DNA from: Colletes latitarsis | Lineage: Eukaryota > Arthropoda > Insecta > Hymenoptera > Colletidae | NCBI RefSeq assembly: GCF_051014445.1 | Contig: NW_027488369.1 | Location: forward strand, 18,060,001 to 18,124,000 | DNA length: 64,000 nt | Direction: 5' to 3' | In this document: positions 10,330-24,539 of the stretch, piece by piece | Position numbering within the stretch: the first letter of the stretch is position 1 | How the letters are laid out: every line of letters begins with the position of its first letter | Made by a program: the position numbers and the translations under genes | The notes under the pieces: model-generated | Told to the model about the DNA's origin: nothing | Seen by the model: the letters and a program-made list of their open reading frames with translations, nothing else | Database searches by the model: none

Positions 10330-12524
10330 ATAATTGACTGTTTCGGTGTGGTACCACATTACTACGTGGTCCAAGCCAGCAAAAGGCCAGGATCTGGCCA
10401 ACATGAATGCGAAAAATGCGAAAGTACGCGCCAGATGAGGGCTAATCCCAGACCTAACCGAGACATAACCGGCGTTATCCACTAAAATATTAATCGCAAC
10501 CAGGTTTAATTGACTGTTTCGGTGTGTTACCACATTACTACGTGGTCCAAGCCAGAAAAAGGCCAGGATCTGGCCAACAAGTATGCGAAAAACGCGAAAG
10601 TACGAGCCAGATGAGGACAAAACCCAGACCTACCCGAGACATAACCGGCGCTATCCTCTAAAATATTAATCGCAACCAGTTTCATTGACTGCTTAGGTGT
10701 GGAACCTCATTACTACGGGATCCAAAACAGAAAAAACCCAGGATCTGGCCAACAAGTAGGCGAAAAACGCGAAAGTATGTGCCAGATGAGGGCTAATCCC
10801 AGACCTAACCGAGACATAACCGGCGTTATCCTCTAAAATATTAATCGCAACCAGGTATAATTGACTGCTTCAGTGTGGTACCACATTACTACGTGATCCA
10901 AACCAGAAAAAGGCCATGATCTGGCCAACAAGTATGCGAAAATTGCGAAAGTACGAGCCAGATGAGGGCAAATCCCAGACCTAACGGAGACATAACCGGC
11001 GATATCCTCTAAAATATTAATCGCAACCAGGATTATTTGACTGTTTCGGTGTGGTACCACATTACTACGTGGTCCAAGCCAGAAAAAGGCCAGGATCTGG
11101 CCAACAAGTATGCGAAAAACGCGAAAGTACGAGCCAGATGAGGACAAATCCCAGACCTACCCGAGATATAACCGGCGTTATCCTCTAAAATATTAATCGC
11201 AACCAGGTTTAATTGACTGTTTCGGTGTGGTACCGCATTACTAAGTGATCCAAACCAGAAAAAGGCCATGATCTGGCCAACAAGTATGCGAAAAATGCGA
11301 AAGTACGCGCCAGATGAGGGCTAATCCCAGACCTAACCGAGACATAACCGGCGTTATCCACTAAAATATTAATCGCTACCAGGTTTAATTGACTGTTTCG
11401 GTGTGGTACCACATTACTACGTGGTCCAAGCCAGAAAAAGGCCAGGATCTGGCCAACAAGTATGCGAAAAACGCGAAAGTACGAGCCAGATGAGGACAAA
11501 TCCCAGACCTACCCGAGACATAACCTGCGTTATCCTCTAAAATATTAATCGCAACCAGGTTTATTTGACTGTTTCGGTGTGTTAACGCATTACTACGTGA
11601 TCCAAACCAGATAAAGCCCAGGATCTGGCCAACAAGTATGTGAAAAATGTGAAAGTTCGAGCCAGATGTGGGCAAATACCAGACCTAACCCAGACCAAAC
11701 CGGTGTTATCCCCTAAAATATTAACCGCAACCAGGTATAATTGACTGTTTCGGTGTGGTACCGCATTGCTACGATGATCCAAGCCAGAAAAAGGCCAGGA
11801 TCTGGCCAACAAGTATCCGAAAAATGCGAAAGTACGATCCAGATGCGGGCAAATCCCAGACCTAACCGAGACATAACCGGCGTTATCCTCTAAAATATTA
11901 TTCGCAACCAGGTGTAATTGACTGTTTCGGTGTGGTACCACATTACTACGTGGTCCAAGCCAGCAAAAGGCCAGGATCTGGCCAACATGAATGCGAAAAA
12001 TGCGAAAGTACGCGCCAGATGAGGGCTAATCCCAGACCTAACCGAGACATAACCGGCGTTATCCACTAAAATATTAATCGCAACCAGGTTTAATTGACTG
12101 TTTCGGTGTGGTACCACATTACTACGTGGTCCAAGCCAGAAAAAGGCCAGGATCTGGCCAACAAGTATGCGAAAAACGCGAAAGTACGAGCCAGATGAGG
12201 ACAAATCCCAGACCTACCCGAGACATAACCGGCGCTATCCTCTAAAATATTAATCGCAACCAGTTTCATTGACTGCTTCGGTGTGGAACCTCATTACTAC
12301 GGGATCCAAAACAGAAAAAGCCCAGGATCTGGCCAACAAGTAGGCGAAAAACGCGAAAGTATGTGCCAGATGAGGGCTAATCCCAGACCTAACCGAGACA
12401 TAACCGGCGTTATCCTCTAAAATATTAATCGCAACCAGGTATAATTGACTGCTTCAGTGTGGTACCACATTACTACGTGATCCAAACCAGAAAAAGGCCA
12501 TGATCTGGCCAACAAGTATGCGAA
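10330..12524. repeat. 9-monomer repeat, offset 1,584 bp, with dispersed trimer
   Basis: The segment 10,330-10,940 recurs at 11,914-12,524. Its core is a three-monomer cassette with TATCCACTAAAATATT, then GATGAGGACAAA, then the 175-bp CCAGTTTCATTGACTGC unit. The CCAGTTTCATTG unit also occurs at about 14,550, 17,894 (as CCAGTATCATTG), 21,770, 27,410 and 59,787. The copies near 14,500 and 17,840 share the private variant CAGACATACCCGAG and are therefore sister copies. Confidence 0.82.
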
Positions 12525-13530
12525 AAATGCGAAAGTACGAGCCAGATGAGGGCAAATCCCAGACCTAACCGAGACATAACCGGTGTTATCCTCTAAAATA
12601 TTATTCGCAACCAGGTGTAATTGACTGTTTCGGTGTGGTACCACATTACTACGTGGTCCAAGCCAGAAAAAGCCCAGGATCTGGCCAACATGAATGCGAA
12701 AAATGCGAAAGTACGCGCCAGATGAGGGCTAATCCCAGGCCTAACCGAGACATAACCGGCGTTATCCTCTGAAATATTAATCGCAACCAGGTATAATTGA
12801 CTGTTTCGTTGTGGAACCACATTACAACGGGATCCAAACCAGACAAAACCCAGGATCTGTTCAACAACTATGAGAAAAACGCGAAAGTACGAGCCAGATG
12901 AGGGAAAATCCCAGACCTAACCGAGACGTAACCGGCGTTATCCCCTAAAATATTAATCGCAACCAGGTATAATTGACTGTTTCGGTGTGGTACCGCATTG
13001 CTACGATGATCCAAACCAGAAAGAGGCCAGGATCTGGGCAACAAGTATGCGAAAATTGCGAAAGTACGAGCCAGATGAGGGCAAATCCCAGACCTAACGG
13101 AGACATAACCGGCGATATCCTCTAAAATATTAATCGCAACCAGGATTATTTGACTGTTTCGGTGTGGTACCACATTACTACGTGGTCCAAGCCAGAAAAA
13201 GGCCAGGATCTGGCCAACAAGTATGCGAAAAACGCGAAAGTACGAGCCAGATGAGGACAAATCCCAGACCTACCCGAGACATAACCGGCGTTATCCTCTA
13301 AAATATTAATCGCAACCAGGTTTAATTGACTGTTTCTGTGTGGTACCGCATTACTACTTGATCCAAACCAGAAAAAGGCCATGATCTGGCCAACAAGTAT
13401 GCGAAAAATGCGAAAGTATGAGCCAGATGATTGCAAATACCAGAACTATGCCTGACATTACCAGCGTTATCCTCTAAAATACGAATCGGAACATGCTTTT
13501 AATGACTGTTTCAGTGTGGTAACACATTAC

Positions 13531-13790
13531 TACGAGATCCAAACCAGAAAAATCCCAGGATCGGGCCAACAAGAATGCGAAAAATGCGAAAGTACGAGCC
13601 AGATGAGGGCAAATCCCAGACCTAACCGAGACATAACCTGCGTTATCCTCTAAAATATTAATCGCAACCAGGTTTATTTGACTGTTTCGGTGTGGTAACG
13701 CATTACTACGTGATCCAAACCAGATAAAGCCCAGGATCTGGCCAACAAGTATGTGAAAAATGTGAAAGTTCGAGCCAGATGAGGGCAAAT
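13531..13790. repeat. Family B segment matching the hybrid junction
   Basis: This stretch matches the family B side of the switch (6,841 to about 7,110) at an offset of 6,690 bp with only a few differences. Upstream of CACATTACTACG it reads GTGTGGTAA, a family B subtype, whereas the hybrid monomer reads GTGTGGTCC. It is the closest relative in this window of the right-hand recombination parent. Confidence 0.8.
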
Positions 13791-15059
13791 CCCAGACCTA
13801 ACCGAGACATAACCGGCGTTATCCTCTAAAATATTAATTGCAACCAGGTTTAATTAACTGTTTCAGTGTGGTACCACATTACTACGTGATCCAAATCAGA
13901 AAAAGCCCAGGATCTGGCCAACAAGTATGCGAAAAATGCGAAAGTACGAGCCAGATGAGGGCAAATCCCAGACCTAACCGAGACATAACCTGCGTTATCC
14001 TCTAAAATATTAATCGCAACCAGGTTTATTTGACTGTTTCGGTGTGGTAACGCATTACTACGTGATCCAAACCAGATAAAGCCCAGGATCTGGCCAACAA
14101 GTATGTGAAAAATGTGAAAGTTCGAGCCAGATGTGGGCAAATACCAGACCTAACCCAGACAAAACCGGTGTTATCCCCTAAAATATTAACCGCAACCAGG
14201 TATAATTGTCTGTTTCGGTGTGGTACCGCATTGCTACGATGATCCAAGCCAGAAAAAACCCAGGATCTGGCCAACAAGTATCCGAAAAATGCGAAAGTAC
14301 GCGCCAGATGAGGGCTAATCCCAGACCTAACCGAGACATAACCGGCGTTATCCACTAAAATATTAATCGCAACCAGGTTTAATTGACTGTTTCGGTGTGG
14401 TACCACATTACTACGTGGTCCAAGCCAGAAAAAGGCCAGGATCTGGCCAACAAGTATGCGAAAAACGCGAAAGTACGAGCCAGATGAGGACAAATCCCAG
14501 ACATACCCGAGACATAACCGGCGCTATCCTCTAAAATATTAATCGCAACCAGTTTCATTGACTGCTTCGGTGTGGAACCTCATTACTACGGGATCCAAAA
14601 CAGAAAAAGCCCAGGATCTGGCCAACAAGTAGGCGAAAATTGCGAAAGTACGCGCCAGATGAGGGCAAATCCCAGACCTAACGGAGACATAACCGGCGAT
14701 ATCCTTTAAAATATTAATCGCAACCAGGTTTATTTGACTGTTTCGGTGTGGTACCACATTACTACGTGGTCCAAGCCAGAAAAGGGCCAGGATCTGGCCA
14801 ACAAGGATGCGAAAAACGCGAAAGTACGAGCCAGATGAGGACAAATCCCAGACCTACCCGAGACATAACCGGCGTTATCCTCTAAAATATTAATCGCAAC
14901 CAGGTTTAATTGACTGTTTCGTTGTGGAACCACATTACTGCGGGATCCAAACCAGAAAAATCCCAGGATCTGGCCAACAAGTATGCGAAAAATGCGAAAG
15001 TATGAGCCAGATGATTGCAAATACCAGAACTATGCCTGACATTACCAGCGTTATCCTCT

Positions 15060-18000
15060 AAAATACGAATCGGAACATGCTTTAAATGACTGTTTCAGTG
15101 TGGTAACACATTACTACGAGATCCAAACCAGAAAAATCCCAGGATCGGGCCAACAAGAATGCGAGAAACGCGAAAGTACGAGCCACATGAGTGAATATTC
15201 CAGACCTAACCCAGTCATAACCGGCGTTATCCGCTAAAATATTAATCGCAACCAGGTTTAGTTGACAGTTTCGTTGTGGACCCACATTACTACGGGATCC
15301 AAACCAGAAAGAACCCAGGATCTGGCCAACAAGTATGCGAAAAATGCGAAAGAACGAGCCAGATGAGGGCAAATCCCAGACCTAACCGAGACATAACCGG
15401 CGTTATCCTCTAAAATATTAATCGCAACCAGGTTTATTTGACTGTTTCGGTGTGGTAACGCATTACTACGTGATCCAAACCAGATAAAGCCCAGGATCTG
15501 GCCAACAAGTATGTGAAAAATGTGAAAGTTCGAGCCAGATGAGGGCAAATACCAGACCTAACCCAGACAAAACCGGCGTTATCCCCTAAAATATTAACCG
15601 CAACCAGGTATAATTGACTGTTTCGGTGTGGTACCACATTACTACGTGGTCCAAGCCAGAAAAAGCCCAGGATCTGGCCAACATGAATGCGAAAAATGCG
15701 AAAGTACGCGCCAGATGAGGGCTAATCCCAGACCTAACCGAGACATAACCGGCGTTATCCTCTAAAATATTAATCGCAACCAGGTTTAATTGACTGTTTC
15801 GTTGTGGAACCACATTACTGCGGGATCCAAACCAGAAAAAACCCAGGATCTGGCCAACAAGTATGCGAAAAATGCGAAAGTACGATCCAGATGAGGGCAA
15901 ATCCCAGACCTAACCGAGACATAACCGGTGCTATCCTCTAAAATATTAATCGCAACCAGGTTTAATTGACTGTTTCGGTGTGGTAACGCATTACTACGTG
16001 ATCCAAACCAGAAAAAGCCCAGGATCTGGCCAACAAGAATGCGAAAAATGCGAAAGTACGCGCCAGATGAGGGCAAATGCCAGACCTAACCGAGACATAA
16101 CTGCGTTATCCTCTAAAATATTAATCGCAACCAGGTTTAATTGACTGTTTCGTTGTGGAACCACATTACTGCGGGATCCAAACCAGAAAAAACCCAGGAT
16201 CTGGCCAACAAGTATGCGAAAAATGCGAAAGTACGGTCCAGATGAGGGCAAATCCCAGACCTAACCGAGACATAACCGGCGTTATCCTCTAAAATATTAA
16301 TCGCAAACAGGTTTATTTGACTGTTTCGGTGTGGTAACGCATTACTACGTGATCCAAACCAGATAAAGCCCAGGATCTGGACAACAAGTATGTGAAAAAT
16401 GTGAAAGTTCGAGCCAGATGAGGACAAATCCCAGACCTACCCGAGACATAACCGGCGTTATCCTCTAAAATATTAATCTCAACCAGGTTTAATTGACTGT
16501 TTCGTTGTGGAACCTCATTACTACGTGATCCAAACCAGATAAAGCCCAGGATCTGGCCAAAAAGTATGCGAAAAATGCGAAAGTACGATCCAGATGGGGG
16601 CAAATCCCAGACCTAACCGAGACATAACCGGCGTTATCCTCTAAAATATTAATCGCAACCAGGTATAATTGACTGTTTCGTTGTGGAACCACATTACAAC
16701 GGGATCCAAACCAGACAAAACCCAGGATCTGTTCAACAACTATGAGAAAAACGCGAAAGTACGAGCCAGATGAGGGAAAATCCCAGACCTAACCGAGACG
16801 TAACCGGCGTTATCCCCTAAAATATTAATCGCAACCAGGTATAATTGACTGTTTCGGTGTGGTACCGCATTGCTACGATGATCCAAACCAGAAAGAGGCC
16901 AGGATCTGGGCAACAAGTATGCGAAAATTGCGAAAGTACGCGCCAGATGAGGGAAAATCCCAGACCTAACCGAGACATAACCGGCGTTATCCTCTAAAAT
17001 ATTAATCGCAACCAGGTATAATTGACTATTTCGTTATGGAACCACATTACAACGGGATCCAAACCAGACAAAACCCAGGATCTGTTCAACAACTATGAGA
17101 AAAACGCGAAAGTACGAGCCAGATGGGGGCAAATCCCAGACCTACCCGAGACATAACCGGCGTTATCCTCTAAAATATTATTCGCAACCAGGTGTAATTG
17201 ACTGTTTCGGTGTGGTACCACATTACTACGTGGTCCAAGCCAGAAAAAGCCCAGGATCTGGCCAACATGAATGCGAAAAATGCGAAAGTACGCGCCAGAT
17301 GAGGGAAAATCCCAGACCTAACCGAGACATAACCGGCGTTATCCTCTAAAATATTAATCGCAACCAGGTATAATTGACTGTTTCGTTGTGGAACCACATT
17401 ACAACGGGATCCAAACCAGACAAAACCCAGGATCTGTTCAACAACTATGAGAAAAACGCGAAAGTACGAGCCAGATGAGGGAAAATCCCAGACCTAACCG
17501 AGACGTAACCGGCGTTATCCTCTAAAATATTAATCGCAACCAGGATTATTTGACTGTTTCGGTGTGGTACCACATTACTACGTGGTCCAAGCCAGAAAAA
17601 TCCCAGGATCTGGCCAACATGAATGCGAAAAATGCGAAAGTACGCGCCAGATGAGGTCTAATCCCAGACCTAACCGAGACATAACCGGCGTCATCCACTA
17701 AAATATTAATCGCAACCAGGTTTAATTGACTGTTTCGGTGTGGTACCACATTACTACGTGGTCCAAGCCAGAAAAAGGCCAGGATCTGGCCAACAAGTAT
17801 GCGAAAAACGCGAAAGTACGAGCCAGATGAGGACAAATCCCAGACATACCCGAGACATAACCGGCGCTATCCTCTAAAATATTAATCGCAACCAGTATCA
17901 TTGACTGCTTCGGTGTGGAACCTCATTACTACGGGATCCAAAACAGAAAAAACCCAGGATCTGGCCAACAAGTAGGCGAAAAACGCGAAAGTATGTGCCA

Positions 18001-18370
18001 GATGATTGCAAATACCAGAACTATGCCTGACATTACCAGCGTTATCCTCTAAAATACGAATCGGAACATGCTTTAAATGACTGTTTCAGTGTGGTAACAC
18101 ATTACTACGAGATCCAAACCAGAAAACTCCCAGGATCGGGCCAACAAGAATGCGAGAAACGCGAAAGTACGAGCCACATGAGTGAAAATTCCAGACCTAA
18201 CCCAGTCATAACCGGCGTTATCCGCTAAAATATTAATCGCAACCAGGTTTAGTTGACAGTTTCGTTGTGGACCCACATTACTACGGGATCCAAACCAGAA
18301 AGAACCCAGGATCTGGCCAACAAGTATGCGAAAAATGCGAAAGAACGAGCCAGATGAGGGCAAATCCCAG
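15060..18370. repeat. 17-monomer offset repeat, about 2,991 bp
   Basis: The ACGAATCGGAACATG cassette and its following monomers at about 15,060-15,380 recur at about 18,050-18,370. Both copies share CATGCTTTAAATGAC (an extra A) and GTTGACAGTTTCG, variants absent from the first copy at 8,900. The sequence between the copies is filled by unrelated family B subtypes, so only the ends of the period match well. Confidence 0.7.
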
Positions 18371-18940
18371 ACCTAACCCAGTCATAACCGGCGTTATCCT
18401 CTAAAATATTAATCGCAACCAGGTTTAATTGACTGTTTCGTTGTGGAACCACATTACTGCGGGATCCAAACCAGTAAAAACCCAGGATCTGGCCAACAAG
18501 TATGCGAAAAATGCGAAAGTACGATCCAGATGAGGGCAAATCCCAGACCTAACCGAGACATAACCGGCGTTATCCTCTAAAATATTAATCGCAAACAGGT
18601 TTATTTGACTGTTTCGGTGTGGTAACGCATTACTACGTGATCCAAACCAGATAAAGCCCAGGATCTGGCCAACAAGTATGTGAAAAATATGAAAGTTCGA
18701 GCCAGATGAGGACAAATCCCAGACCTACCCGAGACATAACCGGCGTTATCCTCTAAAATATTAATCTCAACCAGGTTTAATTGACTGTTTCGTTGTGGAA
18801 CCTCATTACTACGTGATCCAAACCAGATAAAGCCCAGGATCTGGCCAAAAAGTATGCGAAAAATGCGAAAGTACGATCCAGATGGGGGCAAATCCCAGAC
18901 CTAACCGAGACATAACCGGCGTTATCCTCTAAAATATTAA
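16250..18940. repeat. 13-monomer offset repeat, 2,288 bp
   Basis: The segment of about 16,250-16,650 recurs at about 18,538-18,938. Shared rare variants are ATCGCAAACAGG, ATTAATCTCAACC and CTGGCCAAAAAGTATG. It interleaves with the 17-monomer offset repeat, showing that different exchanges overlapped here. Confidence 0.78.
16650..17540. repeat. Alternating dimer, period 352 bp, three copies
   Basis: A monomer with GAACCACATTACAACGGG, CAGACAAAACCC and an A-like GATCTGTTCAACAAC patch occurs three times exactly 352 bp apart (GTTCAAC at 16,731, 17,083 and 17,435). The intervening monomers differ from one another: GCATTGCTACGATG in the first and CATTACTACGTGG in the second. Only every second unit is strictly repeated. 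Confidence 0.78.
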
Positions 18941-18949
18941 TCGCAACCA

Positions 18950-21580
18950 GGTTTATTTGACTGTTTCGGTGTGGTAACGCATTACTACGTGATCCAAATC
19001 AGAAAAAGCCCAGGATCTGGCCAACAAGTATGCGAAAAATGCGAAAGTACGAGCCAGATGAGGGCAAATCCCAGACCTAACCGAGACATAACCTGCGTTA
19101 TCCTCTAAAATATTAATCGCAACCAGGTTTATTTGACTGTTTCGGTGTGGTAACGCATTACTACGTGATCCAAACCAGATAAAGCCCAGGATCTGGCCAA
19201 CAAGTATGTGAAAAATGTGAAAGTTCGAGCCAGATGAGGGCAAATACCAGACCTAACCCAGACAAAACCGGTGTTATCCCCTAAAATATTAACCGCAACC
19301 AGGTATAATTGACTGTTTCGGTGTGGTACCGCATTGCTACGATGATCCAAGCCAGAAAAAACCCAGGATCTGGCCAACAAGTATGCGAAAAATGCGAAAG
19401 TACGATCCAGATGAGGGCAAATCCCAGACCTAACCGAGACATAACCGGCGTTATCCTCTAAAATATTATTCGCAACCAGGTGTAATTGACTGTTTCGGTG
19501 TGGTACCACATTACTACGTGGTCCAAGCCAGCAAAAGGCCAGGATCTGGCCAACATGAATGCGAAAAATGCGAAAGTACGCGCCAGATGAGGGCTAATCC
19601 CAGACCTAACCGAGACATAACCGGCGTTATCCTCTAAAATATTAATCGCAACCAGGTTTAATTGACTGTTTCGTTGTGGAACCACAGTACTGCGGGATCC
19701 AAACCAGAAAAAACCCAGGATCTGGCCAACAAGTATGCGAAAAATGCGAAAGTACGATCCAGATGAGGGCAAATCCCAGACCTAACCGAGACATAACCGG
19801 CGTTATCCTCTAAAATATTAATCGCAACCAGGTATAATTGACTGTTTCGGTGTGGTACCGCATTGCTACGATGATCCAAACCAGAAAGAGGCCAGGATCT
19901 GGCCAACAAGTATGCGAAAATTGCGAAAGTACGAGCCAGATGAGGGCAAATCCCAGACCTAACGGAGACATAACCGGCGTTATCCGCTAAAATATTAATC
20001 GCAACCAGGTATAGTTGACAGTTTCGTTGTGGACCCACATTACTACGGGATCCAAACCAGAAAGAACCCAGGATCTGGTCAACAAGTATGCGAAAAATGC
20101 GAAAGAACGAGCCAGATGAGGGCAAATCCCAGACCTAACCGAGACATAACCGGCGTTATCCTCTAAAATATTAATCGCAACCAGGTTTATTTGACTGTTT
20201 CGGTGTGGTAACGCATTACTACGTGATCCAAACCAGATAAAGCCCAGGATCTGGCCAACAAGTATGTGAAAAATGTGAAAGTTCGAGCCAGATGAGGGCA
20301 AATACCAGACCTAACCCAGACAAAACCGGCGTTATCCCCTAAAATATTAACCGCAACCAGGTATAATTGACTGTTTCGGTGTGGTACCACATTACTACGT
20401 GGTCCAAGCCAGAAAAAGCCCAGGATCTGGCCAACATGAATGCGAAAAATGCGAAAGTACGCGCCAGATGAGGGCTAATCCCAGACCTAACCGAGACATA
20501 ACCGGCGTTATCCTCTAAAATATTAATCGCAACCAGGTTTAATTGACTGTTTCGGTGTGGTACCGCATTGCTACGATGATCCAAACCAGAAAGAGGCCAG
20601 GATCTGGCCAACAAGTATGCGAAAATTGCGAAAGTACGAGCCAGATGAGGGCAAATCCCAGACCTAACCGAGACATAACCGGCGTTATCCTCTAAAATAT
20701 TAATCGCAACCAGGTTTATTTGACTGTTTCGGTGTGGTAACGCATTACTACGTGGTCCAAGCCAGAAAAAGCCCAGGATCTGGCCAACATGAATGCGAAA
20801 AATGCGAAAGTACGCGCCAGATGAGGGCTAATCCCAGACCTAACCGAGACATAACCGGCGTTATCCTCTAAAATATTAATCGCAACCAGGTTTAATTGAC
20901 TGTTTCGTTGTGGAACCACATTACTGCGGGATCCAAACCAGAAAAAACCCAGGATCTGGCCAACAAGTATGCGAAAAATGCGAAAGTACGAGCCAGATGA
21001 GGGCAAATCCCAGACCTAACCGAGACATAACCGGCGTTATCCTCTAAAATATTAATCGCAACCAGGTTTATTTGACTGTTTCGGTGTGGTAACGCATTAC
21101 TACGTGATCCAAACCAGATAAAGCCCAGGATCTGGCCAACAAGTATGCGAAAAATGCGAAAGTACGAGCCAGATGAGGGCAAATCCCAGACCTAACCGAG
21201 ACATAACCTGCGTTATCCTCTAAAATATTAATCGCAACCAGGTTTATTTGACTGTTTCGGTGTGGTAACGCATTACTACGTGATCCAAACCAGATAAAGC
21301 CCAGGATCTGGCCAACAAGTATGTGAAAAATGTGAAAGTTCGAGCCAGATGAGGGCAAATACCAGACCTAACCCAGACAAAACCGGTGTTATCCCCTAAA
21401 ATATTAACCGCAACCAGGTATAATTGACTGTTTCGGTGTGGTACCGCATTGCTACGATGATCCAAGCCAGAAAAAACCCAGGATCTGGCCAACAAGTATG
21501 CGAAAAATGCGAAAGTACGATCCAGATGAGGGCAAATCCCAGACCTAACCGAGACATAACCGGCGTTATCCTCCAAAAAA
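18950..21580. repeat. 12-monomer offset repeat, about 2,115 bp
   Basis: The segment of about 18,950-19,460 matches about 21,065-21,570. Both carry GACATAACCTGCG, CAGATAAAGCCCAGG, CCAGACAAAACCGG and GCATTGCTACGATG in the same order. The second copy ends at the local lesion near 21,573. Confidence 0.75.
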
Positions 21581-23360
21581 AATTATTCGCAACCAGGTGT
21601 AATTGACTGTTTCGGTGTGGTACCACATTACTACGTGGTCCAAGCCAGCAAAAGGCCAGGATCTGGCCAACATGAATGCGAAAAATGCGAAAGTACGCGC
21701 CAGATGAGGACAAATCCAAGACCTACCCGAGACATAACCGGCGCTATCCTCTAAAATATTAATCGCAACCAGTTTCATTGACTGCTTCGGTGTGGAACCT
21801 CATTACTACGGGATCCAAAACAGAAAAAACCCAGGATCTGGCCAACAAGTAAGCGAAAAACGCGAAAGTATGTGCCAGATGAGGGCTAATCCCAGACCTA
21901 ACCGAGACATAACCGGCGTTATCCTCTAAAATAATAATCGCAACCAGGTATAATTGACTGTTTCAGTGTGGTACCACATTACTACGTGATCCAAACCAGA
22001 AAAAGGCCATGATCTGGCCAACAAGTATGCGAAAAATGCGAAAGTACGAGCCAGATGAGGGCAAATCCCAGACCTAACCGAGACATAACCGGCGTTATCC
22101 TCTATAATATTAATCGCAACCAGGTTCAATTGACTGTTTCGGTGTGGAACCACATTACTACGGGATCCAAACGAGAAAAAACCCAGGATCTGTTCAACAA
22201 CTATGAGAAAAACGCGAAAGTACGAGCCAGATGAGGGAAAATCCAATACCTAACCGAGACGTAACCGGCGTTGTCCCCTAAAATATTAATCGCAACCAGG
22301 TATAATTGACTGTTTCGGTGTGGTACCGCATTGCTACGATGATCCAAACCAGAAAGAGGCCAGGATCTGGCCAACAAGTATGCGAAAATTGCGAAAGTAC
22401 GAGCCAGATGAGGGCAAATCCCAGACCTAACGGAGACATAACCGGCGATATCCTCTAAAATATTAACCGCAACCAGGTTTATTTGACTGTTTCGGTGTGG
22501 TACCGCATTATTACGTGGTCCAAGCCAGAAAAAGGCCAGGATCTGGCAAACAAGGATGCGAAAAACGCGAAAGTACGAGCCAGATGAGGACAAATCCCAG
22601 ACCTAACCGAGACATAACCGGCGTTATCCTCTAAAATATTAATCGCAACCAGGTTTATTTGACTGTTTCGGTGTGGTAACGCATTACTACGTGATCCAAA
22701 CCAGATAAAGCCCAGGATCTGGCCAACAAGTATGTGAAAAATGTGAAAGTTCGAGCCAGATGAGGGCAAATACCAGACCTAACCCAGACAAAACCGGTGT
22801 TATCCCCTAAAATATTAACCGCAACCAGGTATAATTGACTGTTTCGGTGTGGTACCGCATTGCTACGATGATCCAAGCCAGAAAAAACCCAGGATCAGGC
22901 CAACAAGTATGCGAAAAATTCGAAAGTACGATCCAGATGAGGGCAAATCCCAGACCTAACCGAGACATAACCGGCGTTATCCTCTAAAATATTATTCGCA
23001 ACCAGGTGTAATTGACTGTTTCGGTGTGGTACCACATTACTACGTGGTCCAAGCCAGAAAAAGCCCAGGATCTGGCCAACATGAATGCGAAAAATGCGAA
23101 AGTACGCGCCAGATGAGGGCTAATCCCAGACCTAACCGAGACATAACCGGCGTTATCCTCTAAAATATTAATCGCAACCAGGTTTAATTGACTGTTTCGT
23201 TGTGGAACCACAGTACTGCGGGATCCAAACCAGAAAAAACCCAGGATCTGGCCAACAAGTATGCGAAAAATGCGAAAGTACGATCCAGATGAGGGCAAAT
23301 CCCAGACCTAACCGAGACATAACCGGCGCTATCCTCTAAAATATTAATCGCAACCAGGTA
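19460..23360. repeat. 20-monomer offset repeat, about 3,526 bp
   Basis: Segments of about 19,460-19,830 and 22,986-23,356 share the private variant GAACCACAGTACTGCGGG (elsewhere CACATTACTGCGGG), flanked by the same TATTATTCGCAACC and CAACATGAATGCG monomers. The offset equals 20 monomers plus 6 bp. The intervening sequence is a mixture of other cassettes. Confidence 0.75.
21571..21592. other. Local A-run lesion in the AT-rich tail
   Basis: Where neighbouring copies read CCTCTAAAATATTATTCGC, this monomer reads CCTCC, then an eight-A run, then TTATTCGC. The change is compact and the flanks are intact. It is either a private mutation or a sequencing error at a homopolymer. Confidence 0.6.
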
Positions 23361-24539
23361 TAATTGACTGTTTCGGTGTGGTACCGCATTGCTACGATGA
23401 TCCAAACCAGAAAGAGGCCAGGATCTGGCCAACAAGTATGCGAAAATTGCGAAAGTACGAGCCAGATGAGGGCAAATCCCAGACCTAACGGAGACATAAC
23501 CGGCGATATCCTCTAAAATATTAACCGCAACCAGGTTTATTTGACTGTTTCGGTGTGGTACCGCATTACTACGTGGTCCAAGCCAGAAAAAGCCTAGGAT
23601 CTGGCCAACAAGTATGCGAAAAACGCGAATGTATGAGCCAGATGGTTGCAAATACCAGAACTAACTCAGACATAACCAGCGTTATCCTCTAAAATATTAA
23701 TCGCAACCAGTTTAATTGACTGTTTCGGTGTGGAACCTCATTACTACGTGATCCAAACCAGATAAAGCCCAGGATCTGGCCAACAAGTATGAGAAAAATG
23801 CGAAAGTTCGAGCCAGATGGTGGCAAATCCCAGACCTAACCGAGACATAACCAGCGTTATCCTCTAAAATATTAATAGCAACCAGGTTTATTTGACTGTT
23901 TCGGTGTGGTAACGCATTACTACGTGATCCAAACCAGATAAAGCCCAGGATCTGGCCAACAAGTATGCGAAAAATGCGAAAGTATGAGCCAGATTATTGC
24001 AAATACCAGAACTATGCCTGACATTACCAGCGTTATCCTCTAAAATACGAATCGGAACATGCTTTTAATGACTGTTTCAGTGTGGTAACACATTACTACG
24101 AGATCCAAACCAGAAAAATCCCTGGATCGGGCCAACAAGAATGCGAGAAACGCGAAAGTACGAGCCACGTGAGTGAAAATTCCAGACCTAACCCAGTCAT
24201 AACCGGCGTTATCCGCTAAAATATTAATCGCAACCAGGTTTAGTTGACTGTTTCGTTGTGGACCCACATTACTACGGGATCCAAACCAGAAAGAACCCAG
24301 GATCTGGCCAACAAGTATGCGAAAAATGCGAAAGAACGAGCCAGATGAGGGCAAATCCCAGACCTAACCGAGACATAACCGGCGTTATCCTCTAAAATAT
24401 TAATCGCAACCAGGTTTATTTGACTGTTTCGGTGTGGTAACGCATTACTACGTGATCCAAACCAGATAAAGCCCAGGATCTGGCCAACATGAATGCGAAA
24501 AATGCGAAAGTACGCGCCAGATGAGGACTAATCCCAGAC

